Shown piece after piece: positions 47,791-55,644 of a stretch of DNA of 64,000 bases; the stretch's first letter is position 1, and every line of letters starts with the position of its first letter. A program made the position numbers and the translations under genes. A model generated the notes under the pieces. That model saw nothing but the letters and a program-made list of their open reading frames with translations, searched no databases and was not told where the DNA came from. Origin of the DNA: Streptomyces sp. R302 (lineage in GTDB: Bacteria; Actinomycetota; Actinomycetes; Streptomycetales; Streptomycetaceae); contig NZ_JABBGE010000003.1 in the NCBI RefSeq assembly GCF_012927245.1, positions 186,001-250,000 on the forward strand, in the 5' to 3' direction.

Positions 47791-48180
47791 ATGGGGCAGG
47801 GGCGTTGGTCGCAGGGGTGGTGGATTCCGCTGACCGTCGTGGCCATGGCTGCTGCGACGTGGGGGCTCTTGGGGTTCATCGAGGGCGGCTGTGAGCGCGG
47901 GTCGCGGGGAGGGTGCGTCGCCGCCGACGGCTACGAGTGGAACGGGTGGGTGTTCTTCCTCGCCGCGATGCCCACCTACTTCGTGGTGGTCACCGGCCTG
48001 ACCGACGACCGTCGGCATCCCGTCCTCGGCGTCGTCGCCGGCGGGGCGGCCTGCGGGGTCTGCGTACTGGCGCAGGGCACGACCGTCCCGCACCTGATCA
48101 CTGCGGCCGTGCTCTTCGCCCTGGCCGTCGCGGCACCGGCGCTGGCCTGGCGGCGCCGACGGGCCGCGCGAGCGGAGTAA
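47791..48180 (+). CDS. small membrane protein, four transmembrane helices
   Basis: 129 aa. Hydrophobic segments are PLTVVAMAAATWGLLGFI, WVFFLAAMPTYFVVVTGL, GVVAGGAACGVCVLAQ and ITAAVLFALAVAAPALAW, with a loop between the first two bearing GGCERGSRGGCVAADGYEW. The TAA stop is inside the IS5-type terminal repeat that follows. Start ATG 47791 is 23 bases after copy A. Function unknown. Confidence 0.7.
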   Translation: MGQGRWSQGWWIPLTVVAMAAATWGLLGFIEGGCERGSRGGCVAADGYEWNGWVFFLAAMPTYFVVVTGLTDDRRHPVLGVVAGGAACGVCVLAQGTTVPHLITAAVLFALAVAAPALAWRRRRAARAE

Positions 48181-48877
48181 CTGATCGTTTCAGAATGAGG
48201 TTCGTAGGCGGCGGAGGCGTATGAGGCTGCAGCCCAGTTCGAGCAGGCCCTGGTGGAGATCGGCGCGTCGTTCATAGCGGGTGCGGAGCCGTGGGCGACG
48301 CCGCGTCGTGCGATCAGTGGTTTGATGCCGCGCTTCCACAGCAGGCGGCGGTACTTGTCGAAGTCATGGCCCCGGTCCGCATACAGGCGCCGGGGTTTGC
48401 GGCGGGGGCGTCCCCGGATCGATGGGATGGTGTCCAGCAGCGGCATGAGCTGGGTGACGTCGTGCCGGTCGACGATCAGGTGGTGCTTGGAGCCGGGACG
48501 GGCACGGTCGACGGGAGAGGGGCCCACGTGATCCCCCTTTGGGGGCCCGGACGTGTGATCCGTCTACGGAGCAGTCGTCCAGGTCCAGTGGGCCGGTGCC
48601 AGGCGGTCGCGCCGGAGCAGCCCACGGTCTCTGCGGGGACATCGCGCCATGCGACACCGGTCCGCAGAGCGTACATGACGCCGGCGAGCGCCACTCGGTC
48701 GGGAACGCGCAGCCGCCCGGGGTGGCGATGGCGCCGTTCGGGAGCAGGCGGCAGCAGCGGGGCCACCTGCTCCCACAGGTCGTCAGGAACAAGATCGGCA
48801 CGCATCCCGGGCGCCCTTCCGACCACGATCGTCGCGCGCAGGACCCGCGACTCAACTCATCCTGAAGCGACCAGTCG
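48179..48877 (-). mobile_element. decayed IS5-type insertion sequence
   Basis: A 699-bp segment bounded by imperfect inverted repeats: 48179-48199 (AACTGATCGTTTCAGAATGAG, read as written in two pieces) and 48857-48877, which match at 17 of 21 positions. It contains a broken transposase in the opposite direction. Family-size elements are about 850-1000 bp, so internal DNA has been lost. Confidence 0.75.
48190..48805 (-). pseudogene. IS5-family transposase, internally deleted and frameshifted
   Basis: Starting at ATG 48805: MRADLVPDDLWEQVAPLLPP and GVMYALRTGVAWRDVPAETV. After a deletion the sense continues as LDLDDCSVDGSHVRAPKGG, then VGPSPVDRARPGSKHHLIVD (DDE region) and RRKPRRLYADRGHDFDKYRR in a second frame. 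A last deletion removes the YAD-downstream Glu region, leaving TRYERRADLHQGLLELGCSL at the end. At least two deletions and two frame changes make it non-functional. Confidence 0.75.
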
Positions 48878-49234
48878 GAGCGCCCCGAACCGACGACTCC
48901 GGTGTCCGTCAGCCGCCCGGCGGCGAGACCGTGAAGAGGGTGCCGGACCAACCGTGGCCCGCCGCTCACCAGCCGCCCGGCAAAGGACAGGGTCCGGTCG
49001 GCGTGCAGCAGGACCCCGTCCTTCCTGGGCGGCGCCAGCGCGACAACTGATCCGCGAACACCTGCGGCTGGCGGTGATCCACCCTGTGCGACTCCCGGCT
49101 GACGTCCGGTCAGCCGCGCGGGCGATTGGGCGGCATCGATCTTGCGGCCTTGGGATGACGACCGGGCGGCCGTCGAAGCGAAGAATGGGTCGCGTTCCGC
49201 CGGTCAACTCCCCTTCGCAGAAAAGGAGATCGTC
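48878..49234. other. non-coding region between IS remnant and exported-protein gene
   Basis: 357 bp. Contains scattered short matches to coding-like sequence but no intact reading frame. The 3' 30 bases carry the AAAAGGAGAT ribosome site of the next gene. No clear promoter. Confidence 0.4.
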
Positions 49235-49864
49235 ATGACTTCGCTGTCGCTGCCTGCTCGGCGCACCGCCACCGCTACCATCGCTGCCCTGGTGGCCGGG
49301 TTCACCCTGTGCACCTCGTCCATCGCCTCGTCCGCCGAGCAGCGCGCGGACCACCGCCGGCCGGGCGCGGCGCGGATTGTCGGCAGTGGGGACATCGTGC
49401 TGCCGTACCTGAGCGACAACGATGTACGCTCCTTCAGCTTCGACGCGGTGGCCGCCCCGTACAGCATCCCGCGGCCCAGGATTTCCACGGGGCTGCCCTT
49501 CGACGCGCGGGGGACGGTACGCATCTCGCACTACTCGGCTGACCGGAACGTCACCTATACCTCCGAGGGCCAAGTGGAGTGCCTGGTCACCGGCCCGAAC
49601 ACGGCGACGGTCACGGCCCTCATCACGAAGGTCAGCCACGAGGAGACCGGCTCGCTCGGCAAGCGCGTCGGACTGAGCGTGTACGACGGCGGAAAGGGCG
49701 GCAAGGCCGATCGGGTGGGCTTCTCGTGGAACGGGGTGAACCTGCTGCCGAACAGTGAGGACGCCGAGGTCGGCACCTGTATGGCCCCGGCCCCGTACGC
49801 CCCCGTAGTCAGGGGCGGCTACACCGTCACCCACGCCGAACTGGAACCGTCCCCCCGCCCGTAG
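49235..49864 (+). CDS. exported protein of unknown function
   Basis: 209 aa. The signal peptide RTATATIAALVAGFTLCTSS is followed by a cleavage-like AEQRAD. The mature part has GTVRISHYSADRNVTYTSEG, GQVECLVTGPNTATVTALIT and RVGLSVYDGGKGGKADRVGF, with one Cys pair possible. Strong ribosome site AAAAGGAGAT. I recognise similarity to repetin-like Streptomyces exported proteins, but no function is known. Confidence 0.82.
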   Translation: MTSLSLPARRTATATIAALVAGFTLCTSSIASSAEQRADHRRPGAARIVGSGDIVLPYLSDNDVRSFSFDAVAAPYSIPRPRISTGLPFDARGTVRISHYSADRNVTYTSEGQVECLVTGPNTATVTALITKVSHEETGSLGKRVGLSVYDGGKGGKADRVGFSWNGVNLLPNSEDAEVGTCMAPAPYAPVVRGGYTVTHAELEPSPRP

Positions 49865-50213
49865 GAGGCGTGCGCCACGGCCCGCACCCGCTACGAGCGA
49901 CGCGCCGACCTCCACCAGGGCCTGCCCGAACCGGCCTGCAGCCCGTCCGGCACAGCGTCCGGGATCACCTCAAGCCCTGCCCGCCGCAGCGGCCCGTACC
50001 TCATGCGCTCGCGCTCCTGGATCCCCATCAGCCCCCGCTCCAGCAGGGCCGACGCAGGACGTGACAGGCCGGGCGGCCTCCCAGCACCACAACGCACGTA
50101 ACTCGCACGGGAGATACCCACCCCCTCCCACAATCACTAGATACCGGACATTCCACCCCCCTTGGGTCCCCTCCCGCCTCTCCGCGTCGAGTTACGTTCG
50201 CTCCACCCCGCCA
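49865..50213. other. intergenic region with IS fragment
   Basis: No intact gene. 49872-49943 matches the 3' tip of the IS5-type transposase. Between 49960 and 50110 the minus strand has an open stretch ending GLMGIQERERMRYGPLRRAG, possibly another gene remnant. The 50100-50160 segment includes CTAGATACCGGACATTCC, a candidate promoter. Confidence 0.45.
49872..49943 (+). mobile_element. fragment of the IS5-type transposase 3' end
   Basis: CCCGCACCCGCTACGAGCG and the following bases match the remnant IS transposase end (RYERRADLHQGL) with about eight differences, in the opposite orientation. The bases in front (GCGCCACGGC) resemble the deletion junction in the main copy. Confidence 0.6.
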
Positions 50214-50642
50214 ACAGTGACCAGCGGGGCTTGAATCCCGGCCGTCGGACGGCGGAATGCCGCTGAGCAGGGATTGGGCACCCCATTCAACGGCCGCGCA
50301 CCCCGAACCGACGGACACAGTCCCACCGGCGCGCGCCACTGGCCGAGCCCCACCCCACCGGCGTGCGGACATGATCAGGCGGGAGCGATACCCGGCCCCC
50401 CTCCCACCGGCCGTCAGGCGCCCACGCGGACCGGCCGTTAACCGGTCCGTTGGCGTGGGCCCGTTCCCCCGGGCCGCCCTCCGAGTTTTCCTGCACGCCT
50501 GGAGGTGGCGGGTCAAGGGTGGGCGTAGCCCATCGCGTAGCGACGCCGTAGGCGCCCTTGACGCGCCGCCGGAAGGCGTGACTCTCGGAGAAGAGGGCGG
50601 CCGCACCCGACACCCACGAAGCCGGGCCACCCAGGAAACCCG
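50214..50642 (-). repeat. structured repeat element, copy B (inverted)
   Basis: Reverse complement of copy A (47340-47768), apparently identical for about 417 bp and one mismatch in the outer few bases. The two copies bracket 2.4 kb. Its outer end touches the 3' end of the LysR gene (stop at 50648). Confidence 0.88.
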
Positions 50643-50647
50643 GGACC

Positions 50648-51514
50648 TCAGGTGTCGCTGACGATTTCCCGGGCCATGCGCACCAGGGCCTCTGTTGCCG
50701 GGTGGGGGAAGGCGTCGCGCCAGGCGAGGAGGACGGGGAGGGGCGGGGCGCCGGTCAGGGGGCGGTAGGTGACGCCGGGGTGGGGGTGGAGCGCTGCCGT
50801 CGACGCGGAGGAGACGCCCACGCCTCGGGCCGCCGCGATGGCGGTGAGCCAGTCGTCCGTGTTGGCGACCGTGAGGGTGCGCGTGGGGCGGGCGGGCAGG
50901 GGCCAGAGGGTGAGGGTGGTCGCACCCGACACCGTGTTGAGGACGACCGTTTCATCAGCGAGGTCGAGGAGTGTGAGCTCGCCCGGGCGGTCCGCCAGGG
51001 GACTGTCCGCCGGGAGGGCGGCCACCCGGGGCTCGCTCGTGAGCTCGGCCGTCACCAGGCCCGGGGCGTCGACCGTGCCGCGCAGGAGGGCCGCGTCGAC
51101 CTGACCCCTGGCCAGGCCGGCCGTGCGGTCGTCGATGCGGAGGAGTTCGAGGGGGGTCTCCGGGTGTTCGCGCTGCCAGCGGCGCAGCAGCGGGGTCGTG
51201 TACGGGCCGAAGGCCGACCAGGCGTGGCCGAGGCGCAGGGGGCGGTGGTGGAGCCGCGCCGGGTCGACCGCCGCGTCGAAGGCGGCCAGTGCGGCGGCGG
51301 CCCGTTCGCGGAAGGCGCGGCCCTCGGCGGTGAGGGCGAGGTGGTGGGTGGAGCGGTCGACGAGTCGGGTGCCGAGGTGCCGTTCGAGGGCGGCGAGGGT
51401 GCGGGAGACGGCGGGTTGGGTGAGGTGGAGGCGGGCGGCGGCGCGGGTGAGGTTCTCCTCCTCGGCGATGGCGAGGAAACAGCGGAGGTGGCGCAGCTCG
51501 ATGCGCAGGGTCAT
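50648..51514 (-). CDS. LysR-family transcriptional regulator
   Basis: 288 aa. Helix-turn-helix NLTRAAARLHLTQPAVSRTL (residues 21-40), then the effector domain. Divergent from an EamA exporter gene with an inverted repeat between, so it likely regulates that gene. ATG 51514. The gene ends a few bases from repeat copy B. Confidence 0.92.
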   Translation of the reverse strand: MTLRIELRHLRCFLAIAEEENLTRAAARLHLTQPAVSRTLAALERHLGTRLVDRSTHHLALTAEGRAFRERAAAALAAFDAAVDPARLHHRPLRLGHAWSAFGPYTTPLLRRWQREHPETPLELLRIDDRTAGLARGQVDAALLRGTVDAPGLVTAELTSEPRVAALPADSPLADRPGELTLLDLADETVVLNTVSGATTLTLWPLPARPTRTLTVANTDDWLTAIAAARGVGVSSASTAALHPHPGVTYRPLTGAPPLPVLLAWRDAFPHPATEALVRMAREIVSDT

Positions 51515-51595
51515 GTTTCCGGAGCATAACCGCAGGGTGATCGGCATTTCCGCTGGCGGGTCCGGGGTCCTAGCGTGGAAGCGGAATCCAGTCGT

Positions 51596-51622
51596 CAGAG
51601 TATGGAGGAGTGCATTACTCTG
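51596..51622. promoter_or_regulatory. inverted repeat in the LysR/EamA divergent region
   Basis: CAGAGTA (51596-51602) and TACTCTG (51616-51622), seven-base perfect arms, 13-base spacer, about 19 bases before the EamA start. The T-N11-A character suits a LysR site. Confidence 0.55.
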
Positions 51623-51640
51623 GACTGAGAGTTTAGTGGA

Positions 51641-52675
51641 GTGGACTTCGAAGGTGTGGGTGAGGGTGTGGCGGCGGTGAGTGCGGACAGCCAGGTGCCG
51701 GGGGTGCTGGGTGTGCCGGGTGTGCCGGGTGTGGCCTCCGGCCCTGTGGTGGGAGCGGCCGCCGTTCCGGCGCCTGCCCCGGCCACCGTTCCGGCGCCCG
51801 GGGCGCCCTCCCGCCGGTTCGGCCCCGTCGCGCTCGTCGTCGCCGGAGGGCTCTCCGTGCAGTTCGGGTCCGCCGTCGCCGTCCTGCTGATGCCGCGCGC
51901 CGGGGCGCTCGGGGTCGTCACGCTGCGGCTCGCGCTCGCCGCGCTCGTCCTGCTGCTGGTCTGCCGGCCCAAGGTGCGCGGCTACAGCCGGGCCGACTGG
52001 GGGACCGTCGTCGCCTTCGGCGCCGCCATGGCGGGCATGAACATCCTCTTCTACCAGTCGATCGACCGGATCCCGCTCGGTGCCGCCGTCACCCTGGAGG
52101 TGCTCGGCCCCCTGGTCCTCTCCGTCGTCGCCTCGCGGCGGCTCGTCAACCTCCTCTGGGCAGGGCTCGCCTTCGGCGGCGTCGCCCTGCTCGGTGGCGG
52201 CGGGCTCGGCGGGCTCGACCCGCTCGGTGCGGGCTTCGCGCTCGCGGCGGGCGCCATGTGGGCCGCGTACATCGTCTTCAGCGCGCGTACCGGCCGGCGC
52301 TTCCCGCAGGCCGACGGCCTCGCGCTCGCGATGGCCTTCGGCGCGGTCCTCAGCCTGCCGCTCGGCATCGCCGAGGCGGGCGGCGCGCTGGTCGTGCCGT
52401 CGACGGTCGCGCTGGGCCTCGGCGTCGCGCTGCTCTCCTCGGTGCTTCCGTACACCCTCGAACTCCTCGCCCTGCGCCGCCTGCCCGCCCCCACCTTCGC
52501 CGTCCTGATGAGCCTGGAGCCCGCCATCGCCGCCGGTGCCGGCTTCCTCGTGCTGCACCAGGCCCTGTCCGTGACGGAGGGGCTCGCGATCGCCCTCGTC
52601 ATCGCGGCGAGCATCGGCGCGGTGCGTACGCAGAAGGCCGCGGTCGCCGCCTCCGCCTCTGCCGCCACCACGTAA
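51641..52675 (+). CDS. EamA-family exporter (RhtA-like)
   Basis: 344 aa. A 60-residue low-complexity Gly/Val/Pro N-terminal tail precedes ten hydrophobic helices in two halves. AGMNILFYQSIDRIPLGAAV and LMSLEPAIAAGAGFLVLHQA are the paired EamA hallmark segments, close to the RhtA (threonine/homoserine exporter) group. GTG 51641 is used; GTG 51677 is possible. It is probably an amino-acid or metabolite exporter controlled by the divergent LysR. Confidence 0.92.
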   Translation: MDFEGVGEGVAAVSADSQVPGVLGVPGVPGVASGPVVGAAAVPAPAPATVPAPGAPSRRFGPVALVVAGGLSVQFGSAVAVLLMPRAGALGVVTLRLALAALVLLLVCRPKVRGYSRADWGTVVAFGAAMAGMNILFYQSIDRIPLGAAVTLEVLGPLVLSVVASRRLVNLLWAGLAFGGVALLGGGGLGGLDPLGAGFALAAGAMWAAYIVFSARTGRRFPQADGLALAMAFGAVLSLPLGIAEAGGALVVPSTVALGLGVALLSSVLPYTLELLALRRLPAPTFAVLMSLEPAIAAGAGFLVLHQALSVTEGLAIALVIAASIGAVRTQKAAVAASASAATT

Positions 52676-52730
52676 CCCCGTTCGCCCGCCCCCGCCCCTG
52701 CCCCCGCCCGCCGCCCCCTCCCGCCTGTCC

Positions 52731-52781
52731 GTCGGCCGGTGAGGTGCTCCGGAAGTACTCCGGGTCACCTCACCGGCCGAC
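52731..52781. terminator. bidirectional terminator
   Basis: GTCGGCCGGTGAGGTG (52731-52746) and CACCTCACCGGCCGAC (52766-52781) are perfect 16-base complements. The stop of the convergent membrane gene (52765) lies inside the structure. Confidence 0.85.
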
Positions 52782-53268
52782 GTGCTTCGGGGCGGCGTCC
52801 GCGGTGCTTCCGCCGGCGTCCGACGGACCGTGCCCAGATGAAGGTCACGAGGGGGAGGGAAACCGTGATGGCGCTGACCATCAGGGCGCTCGCGACCGCC
52901 GCAGGCGCTTCCGTCGGCCCGGCGAATACGCACGTGCCGTCGGCGTCGCAGCGCACCTTGAAGCGGTCCCCGGCCGCCATGCTGTCCGTACCGTTCGCCT
53001 CCAGGCGGCCCGTCGCGACCGTGCGCTCGTCGTCGGAGGTGAATCTCCCGGTGCAGGCGGTGTCGTCACCGGTCCGCACGCCGGGCACGGTCGCGCAGTC
53101 CGTGGCGACGAACCGTCCCTGCTCCGAGCCGATCCCCAAGGAGATCCCGGCGACGTTCCAGGCCCCTGCGCTCGTCCACGCGAAGAGCGCGACGAGGCAC
53201 GCCCCGGCCAGGACGACCAGTGTCCGGGCCGCCCACTTTGCCGCAGGTGCCAGTTCCCCCTTGCTCAT
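52765..53268 (-). CDS. two-helix membrane protein of unknown function
   Basis: 167 aa. TLVVLAGACLVALFAWTSAG and ALMVSAITVSLPLVTFIWAR are the two membrane segments; the exported loop between contains two Cys pairs (TDCATV..DDTACT; KVRCDADGTCVF). Arg-rich C-terminus. Convergent with EamA. No family recognised; start ATG 53268 with weak ribosome site. Confidence 0.75.
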   Translation of the reverse strand: MSKGELAPAAKWAARTLVVLAGACLVALFAWTSAGAWNVAGISLGIGSEQGRFVATDCATVPGVRTGDDTACTGRFTSDDERTVATGRLEANGTDSMAAGDRFKVRCDADGTCVFAGPTEAPAAVASALMVSAITVSLPLVTFIWARSVGRRRKHRGRRPEARRPVR

Positions 53269-53372
53269 GGCCGAACCGTGCCACGGCCCGGGTCTCCAGT
53301 CACTGCCGTGCGTCGGCAATGAGGGAGTCAGGTCCACGTAGGCCCGCGCATAGCGTTCACCTTCCCGTTGTT

Positions 53373-53493
53373 GCAACGCTCTGGCATATGTCGTTGCGTC
53401 AGTGCTGATTTCATTGCAACGAAATATCTGCTCTGAACTGCGATTATGGCGATCCCGTGCAACGAAAGGGTTGCTGAGGAATGGAAAGCAACG
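53373..53493. repeat. five GCAACG/CGTTGC hexamers upstream of the DUF4097 gene
   Basis: GCAACG at 53373, CGTTGC at 53392, and GCAACG at 53416, 53459 and 53488. The 53373-53416-53459 spacing is exactly 43 bases twice. The region is unusually AT-rich. It lies in the divergent region between the membrane gene and DUF4097 gene and may bind a regulator cooperatively. Confidence 0.6.
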
Positions 53494-53552
53494 TAGCTTT
53501 TCTCGTGTCGGAAACACCGACGGGAACACCACTCCACAGGAGCACACACCTC

Positions 53553-54224
53553 ATGCAGACCTTCGCCACCACCGCCCCGATCGCCGCTCTCGTCGCCCTC
53601 CCGGCCGGTCGCCTCCGCTTCGTCGCCGCCGAGCGGGCCGACGTCACCGTCGAGGTCCGGCCCCTCGACGCCAAGAAGTCCCGGGACGTGAAGGCGGCCG
53701 AGGAGACCGCCGTCTCCTTCGCCGACGGGGTCCTGCGGGTCACCGGGGCCGAGGGCAGGAACCAGCTCTTCGGGCCGACCGGCTCCGTCGAGATCACCGT
53801 CCAGCTTCCGGCCGGGTCCTCCGTCGAGGGCAAGGCCGCCGCCGTGGAACTGCGCGGTGTCGGGCGGCTCGGGGACGTCACCTTCGAGGCCGCTCAGGGG
53901 CCGGTCGAGCTCGACGAGGCCGGCCGCGTCCGGATCGGCCTCCAGGACGGGGACATCACCCTCGGCCGCCTCGCAGGCGACGCCGAACTCACCACCGCCC
54001 GCGGCGACCTGCGGATCGCCGAGGCCGTCGGCGGCACCGTCGTCCTCGACACCCGGGCCGGGTCCATCACCGTCGGCGCCGCCCCCGGCACCTCCGCCAC
54101 CCTCGACGCCGGCACCGCGCTCGGCCGGGTCAGCAACGGCCTCCGGAACGCCCAGGGTGCCGGTGCCGCGCTCGCCATCCGCGCCACCACCGCCCTCGGC
54201 GACATCACCGCCCACAGCAACTGA
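53553..54224 (+). CDS. DUF4097 beta-helix-like protein
   Basis: 223 aa. Repeats of strand-forming 'VEGKAAAVELRGVGRLGDVT', 'GRVRIGLQDGDITLGRLAGD' and 'GDLRIAEAVGGTVVLDTRAG' are characteristic of the DUF4097 beta-solenoid-like family. The first 30 residues are a Thr/Ala-rich segment. It is followed by a truncated ABC ATPase with the tandem eight-base repeat between. DUF4097 genes often sit beside ABC drug-export genes. ATG 53553. Confidence 0.88.
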   Translation: MQTFATTAPIAALVALPAGRLRFVAAERADVTVEVRPLDAKKSRDVKAAEETAVSFADGVLRVTGAEGRNQLFGPTGSVEITVQLPAGSSVEGKAAAVELRGVGRLGDVTFEAAQGPVELDEAGRVRIGLQDGDITLGRLAGDAELTTARGDLRIAEAVGGTVVLDTRAGSITVGAAPGTSATLDAGTALGRVSNGLRNAQGAGAALAIRATTALGDITAHSN

Positions 54225-54240
54225 GACGCACCGACCGCCA

Positions 54241-54335
54241 GATCCAAAGATCCAGAGATCCAGAGATCCAGAGATCCAGAGATCCAGAGATCCAGAGATC
54301 CAGAGATCCAGAGATCCAGAGATCCAGAGATCCAA
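54241..54335 (+). repeat. eight-base tandem repeat GATCCAGA x12
   Basis: GATCC begins at 54241, 54249 and every eight bases to 54329, twelve units, of which ten are exact GATCCAGA. It fills the gap between DUF4097 and the ATPase start, leaving AAGGAG directly after. Copy-number changes would alter spacing by eight bases. Confidence 0.95.
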
Positions 54336-54348
54336 GGAGCGAACCGTC

Positions 54349-54567
54349 ATGACGATCCCCGCCATCGCGGCGAACGGTCTGCGCAAGTCGTACGGCGACA
54401 AGGTCGTCCTCGACGGAGTCGACCTGGCCGTCCCCGAAGGAACGATCTTCGCCCTGCTCGGCCCGAACGGCGCGGGCAAGACGACCGCCGTGAAGATCCT
54501 CTCCACCCTCGCCACCGCCGACTCCGGCCACGCCGCCGTCGCCGGATTCGACAAGGACCCCACGTAG
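54349..54567 (+). pseudogene. truncated ABC transporter ATPase
   Basis: 72 aa only. MTIPAIAANGLRKSYGDKVV and Walker A GPNGAGKTTAVKIL match the drug-export DrrA-type ATPases (about 300 aa), but after FDKDPT a stop appears. There is no signature, Walker B or permease gene. A large deletion, with the terminator immediately after, is the likely cause. Could still be translated as a short peptide. Confidence 0.82.
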
Positions 54568-54584
54568 TCCCCGAGCGAGCGCAG

Positions 54585-54632
54585 CAGCGGACCGGCCGGA
54601 TCCTGTCGAGATCTGGCCGGTCCGCTGTTTTT
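54585..54632 (+). terminator. rho-independent terminator with U-tract
   Basis: CAGCGGACCGGCCGGATC (54585-54602) pairs with GATCTGGCCGGTCCGCTG (54610-54627) with one G-U pair and a seven-base loop, followed by TTTTT (54628-54632). Confidence 0.92.
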
Positions 54633-54698
54633 CGGCCGCCCGGCCCTCTTGATCATGGAGTCGGAAGCACGACGACCCACCGAACGAGGGGGAGCCCC

Positions 54699-54893
54699 AT
54701 GGCCCTGGAGATGCGCGACCGCTGCGAGCGCTGCGAGACGACGACCCTGCGGCCCGACGGCGACGCACGGATCTGTTCGTACGAGTGCACCTTCTGCGTG
54801 CCCTGTACGGAGGCGATGTCCGGCGTCTGCCCCAACTGCGGCGGCGAGCTGCTGCCCCGCCCGCGCCGCCGGGCCGCCGCCGCCCAGGCTTAG
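54699..54893 (+). CDS. DUF1272 zinc-ribbon protein
   Basis: 64 aa. CERCETTTL, CSYECTFCVPCTEAM and CPNCGGELLPRPRR supply eight cysteines, suggesting two zinc sites. This is the standard DUF1272 pattern. GAGGGGGAG precedes ATG 54699. Function unknown. Confidence 0.9.
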   Translation: MALEMRDRCERCETTTLRPDGDARICSYECTFCVPCTEAMSGVCPNCGGELLPRPRRRAAAAQA

Positions 54894-55462
54894 CGGACCA
54901 CGTCGAAGACCTGCTTCTGGATGCCGTTGGAGTACGTCTCGTGCTCCACGAGCCGCAGCTTCTGGGCGTCCTTGTCGGCGGTGCTGAAGAGGCGCTTGCC
55001 GGCGCCGAGGAGCAGCGGGAAGACCAGCAGGTGGTAGCGGTCGATCATGCCCGCGTCCGAGAGGGCGCGGTTCAGGGTCGCGCTGCCGTGCACGATGATC
55101 GGGCCGCCCTCCGTCTCCTTCAGGGCGGCGACCTCGTCGAGGGTGCGCAGGATGGTGGTCGGGCCCCAGTCGGAGACGAGGTCGCCGTCGGTGAGCGTGG
55201 TGGAGACGACGTACTTCGGCATCTCCTTGTAGTCGGCGAAGTCCGCCATGCCGGGCCAGACGGGGCTGAAGGCCTGGTAGCTGGCGCGGCCGAGGAGCAT
55301 CGCGGTCGCCTCCTGCTGCTCGCGGCCCTTGATCTCGTACGCCTCCGGGACGAAGTCGATGTCCTTGAAGGTCCAGCCCGCGTTCCGGTATCCCTCCTCG
55401 CCGCCGGGGGCCTCGACGACGCCGTCGAGGGAGACGAAGGCGGAGCTGATGAGAGTGCGCAT
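54890..55462 (-). CDS. dihydrofolate reductase/RibD-C family protein
   Basis: 190 aa. MRTLISSAFVSLDGVVEAPG and AMLLGRASYQAFSPVWPGMA are typical of the RibD C-terminal-like reductases; GGPIIVHGSATLNRAL holds the NADPH region. Probably reduces a pterin- or riboflavin-like substrate, not assigned. Four-base convergent overlap with DUF1272. Confidence 0.9.
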   Translation of the reverse strand: MRTLISSAFVSLDGVVEAPGGEEGYRNAGWTFKDIDFVPEAYEIKGREQQEATAMLLGRASYQAFSPVWPGMADFADYKEMPKYVVSTTLTDGDLVSDWGPTTILRTLDEVAALKETEGGPIIVHGSATLNRALSDAGMIDRYHLLVFPLLLGAGKRLFSTADKDAQKLRLVEHETYSNGIQKQVFDVVR

Positions 55463-55563
55463 GTCGGTGCCTCGGTTCGTGAAGTGTCCGTGCCTGCTGT
55501 CGTTTTCATGATCTAGGACCGGGGGCGGTCGTGGAACTCATCGGTCTTCCCGCCCCCCTTTTT

Positions 55564-55581
55564 TCAAGCAAGCGTGCTTGA
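55564..55581. promoter_or_regulatory. TetR-type operator of the acyl-CoA operon
   Basis: TCAAGCA (55564-55570), AGCG, TGCTTGA (55575-55581): perfect seven-base arms, followed by an AT-rich stretch (TTGTTTTCGCG) that could be the promoter. About 60 bases before the TIGR03084 start. TetR regulators of acyl-CoA operons often bind such AGCA/TGCT palindromes. No TetR gene is adjacent. Confidence 0.7.
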
Positions 55582-55644
55582 TTGTTTTCGCGATCGCTGC
55601 CATGCTCCGACTCCTCAGGCCCGTCCTCCCGAGGGGAGCGCACC

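Noticed and set aside
47352..47894. Identical open frame in both repeat copies
   Set aside because: The frame is Arg/Pro/Ala-rich without a family, is lost in the diverged copy, and carries no ribosome site; structure is the better explanation.
54205..54330. Minus-strand repeated SLDLWISG protein
   Set aside because: Produced only by the eight-base repeat; not in a gene context.
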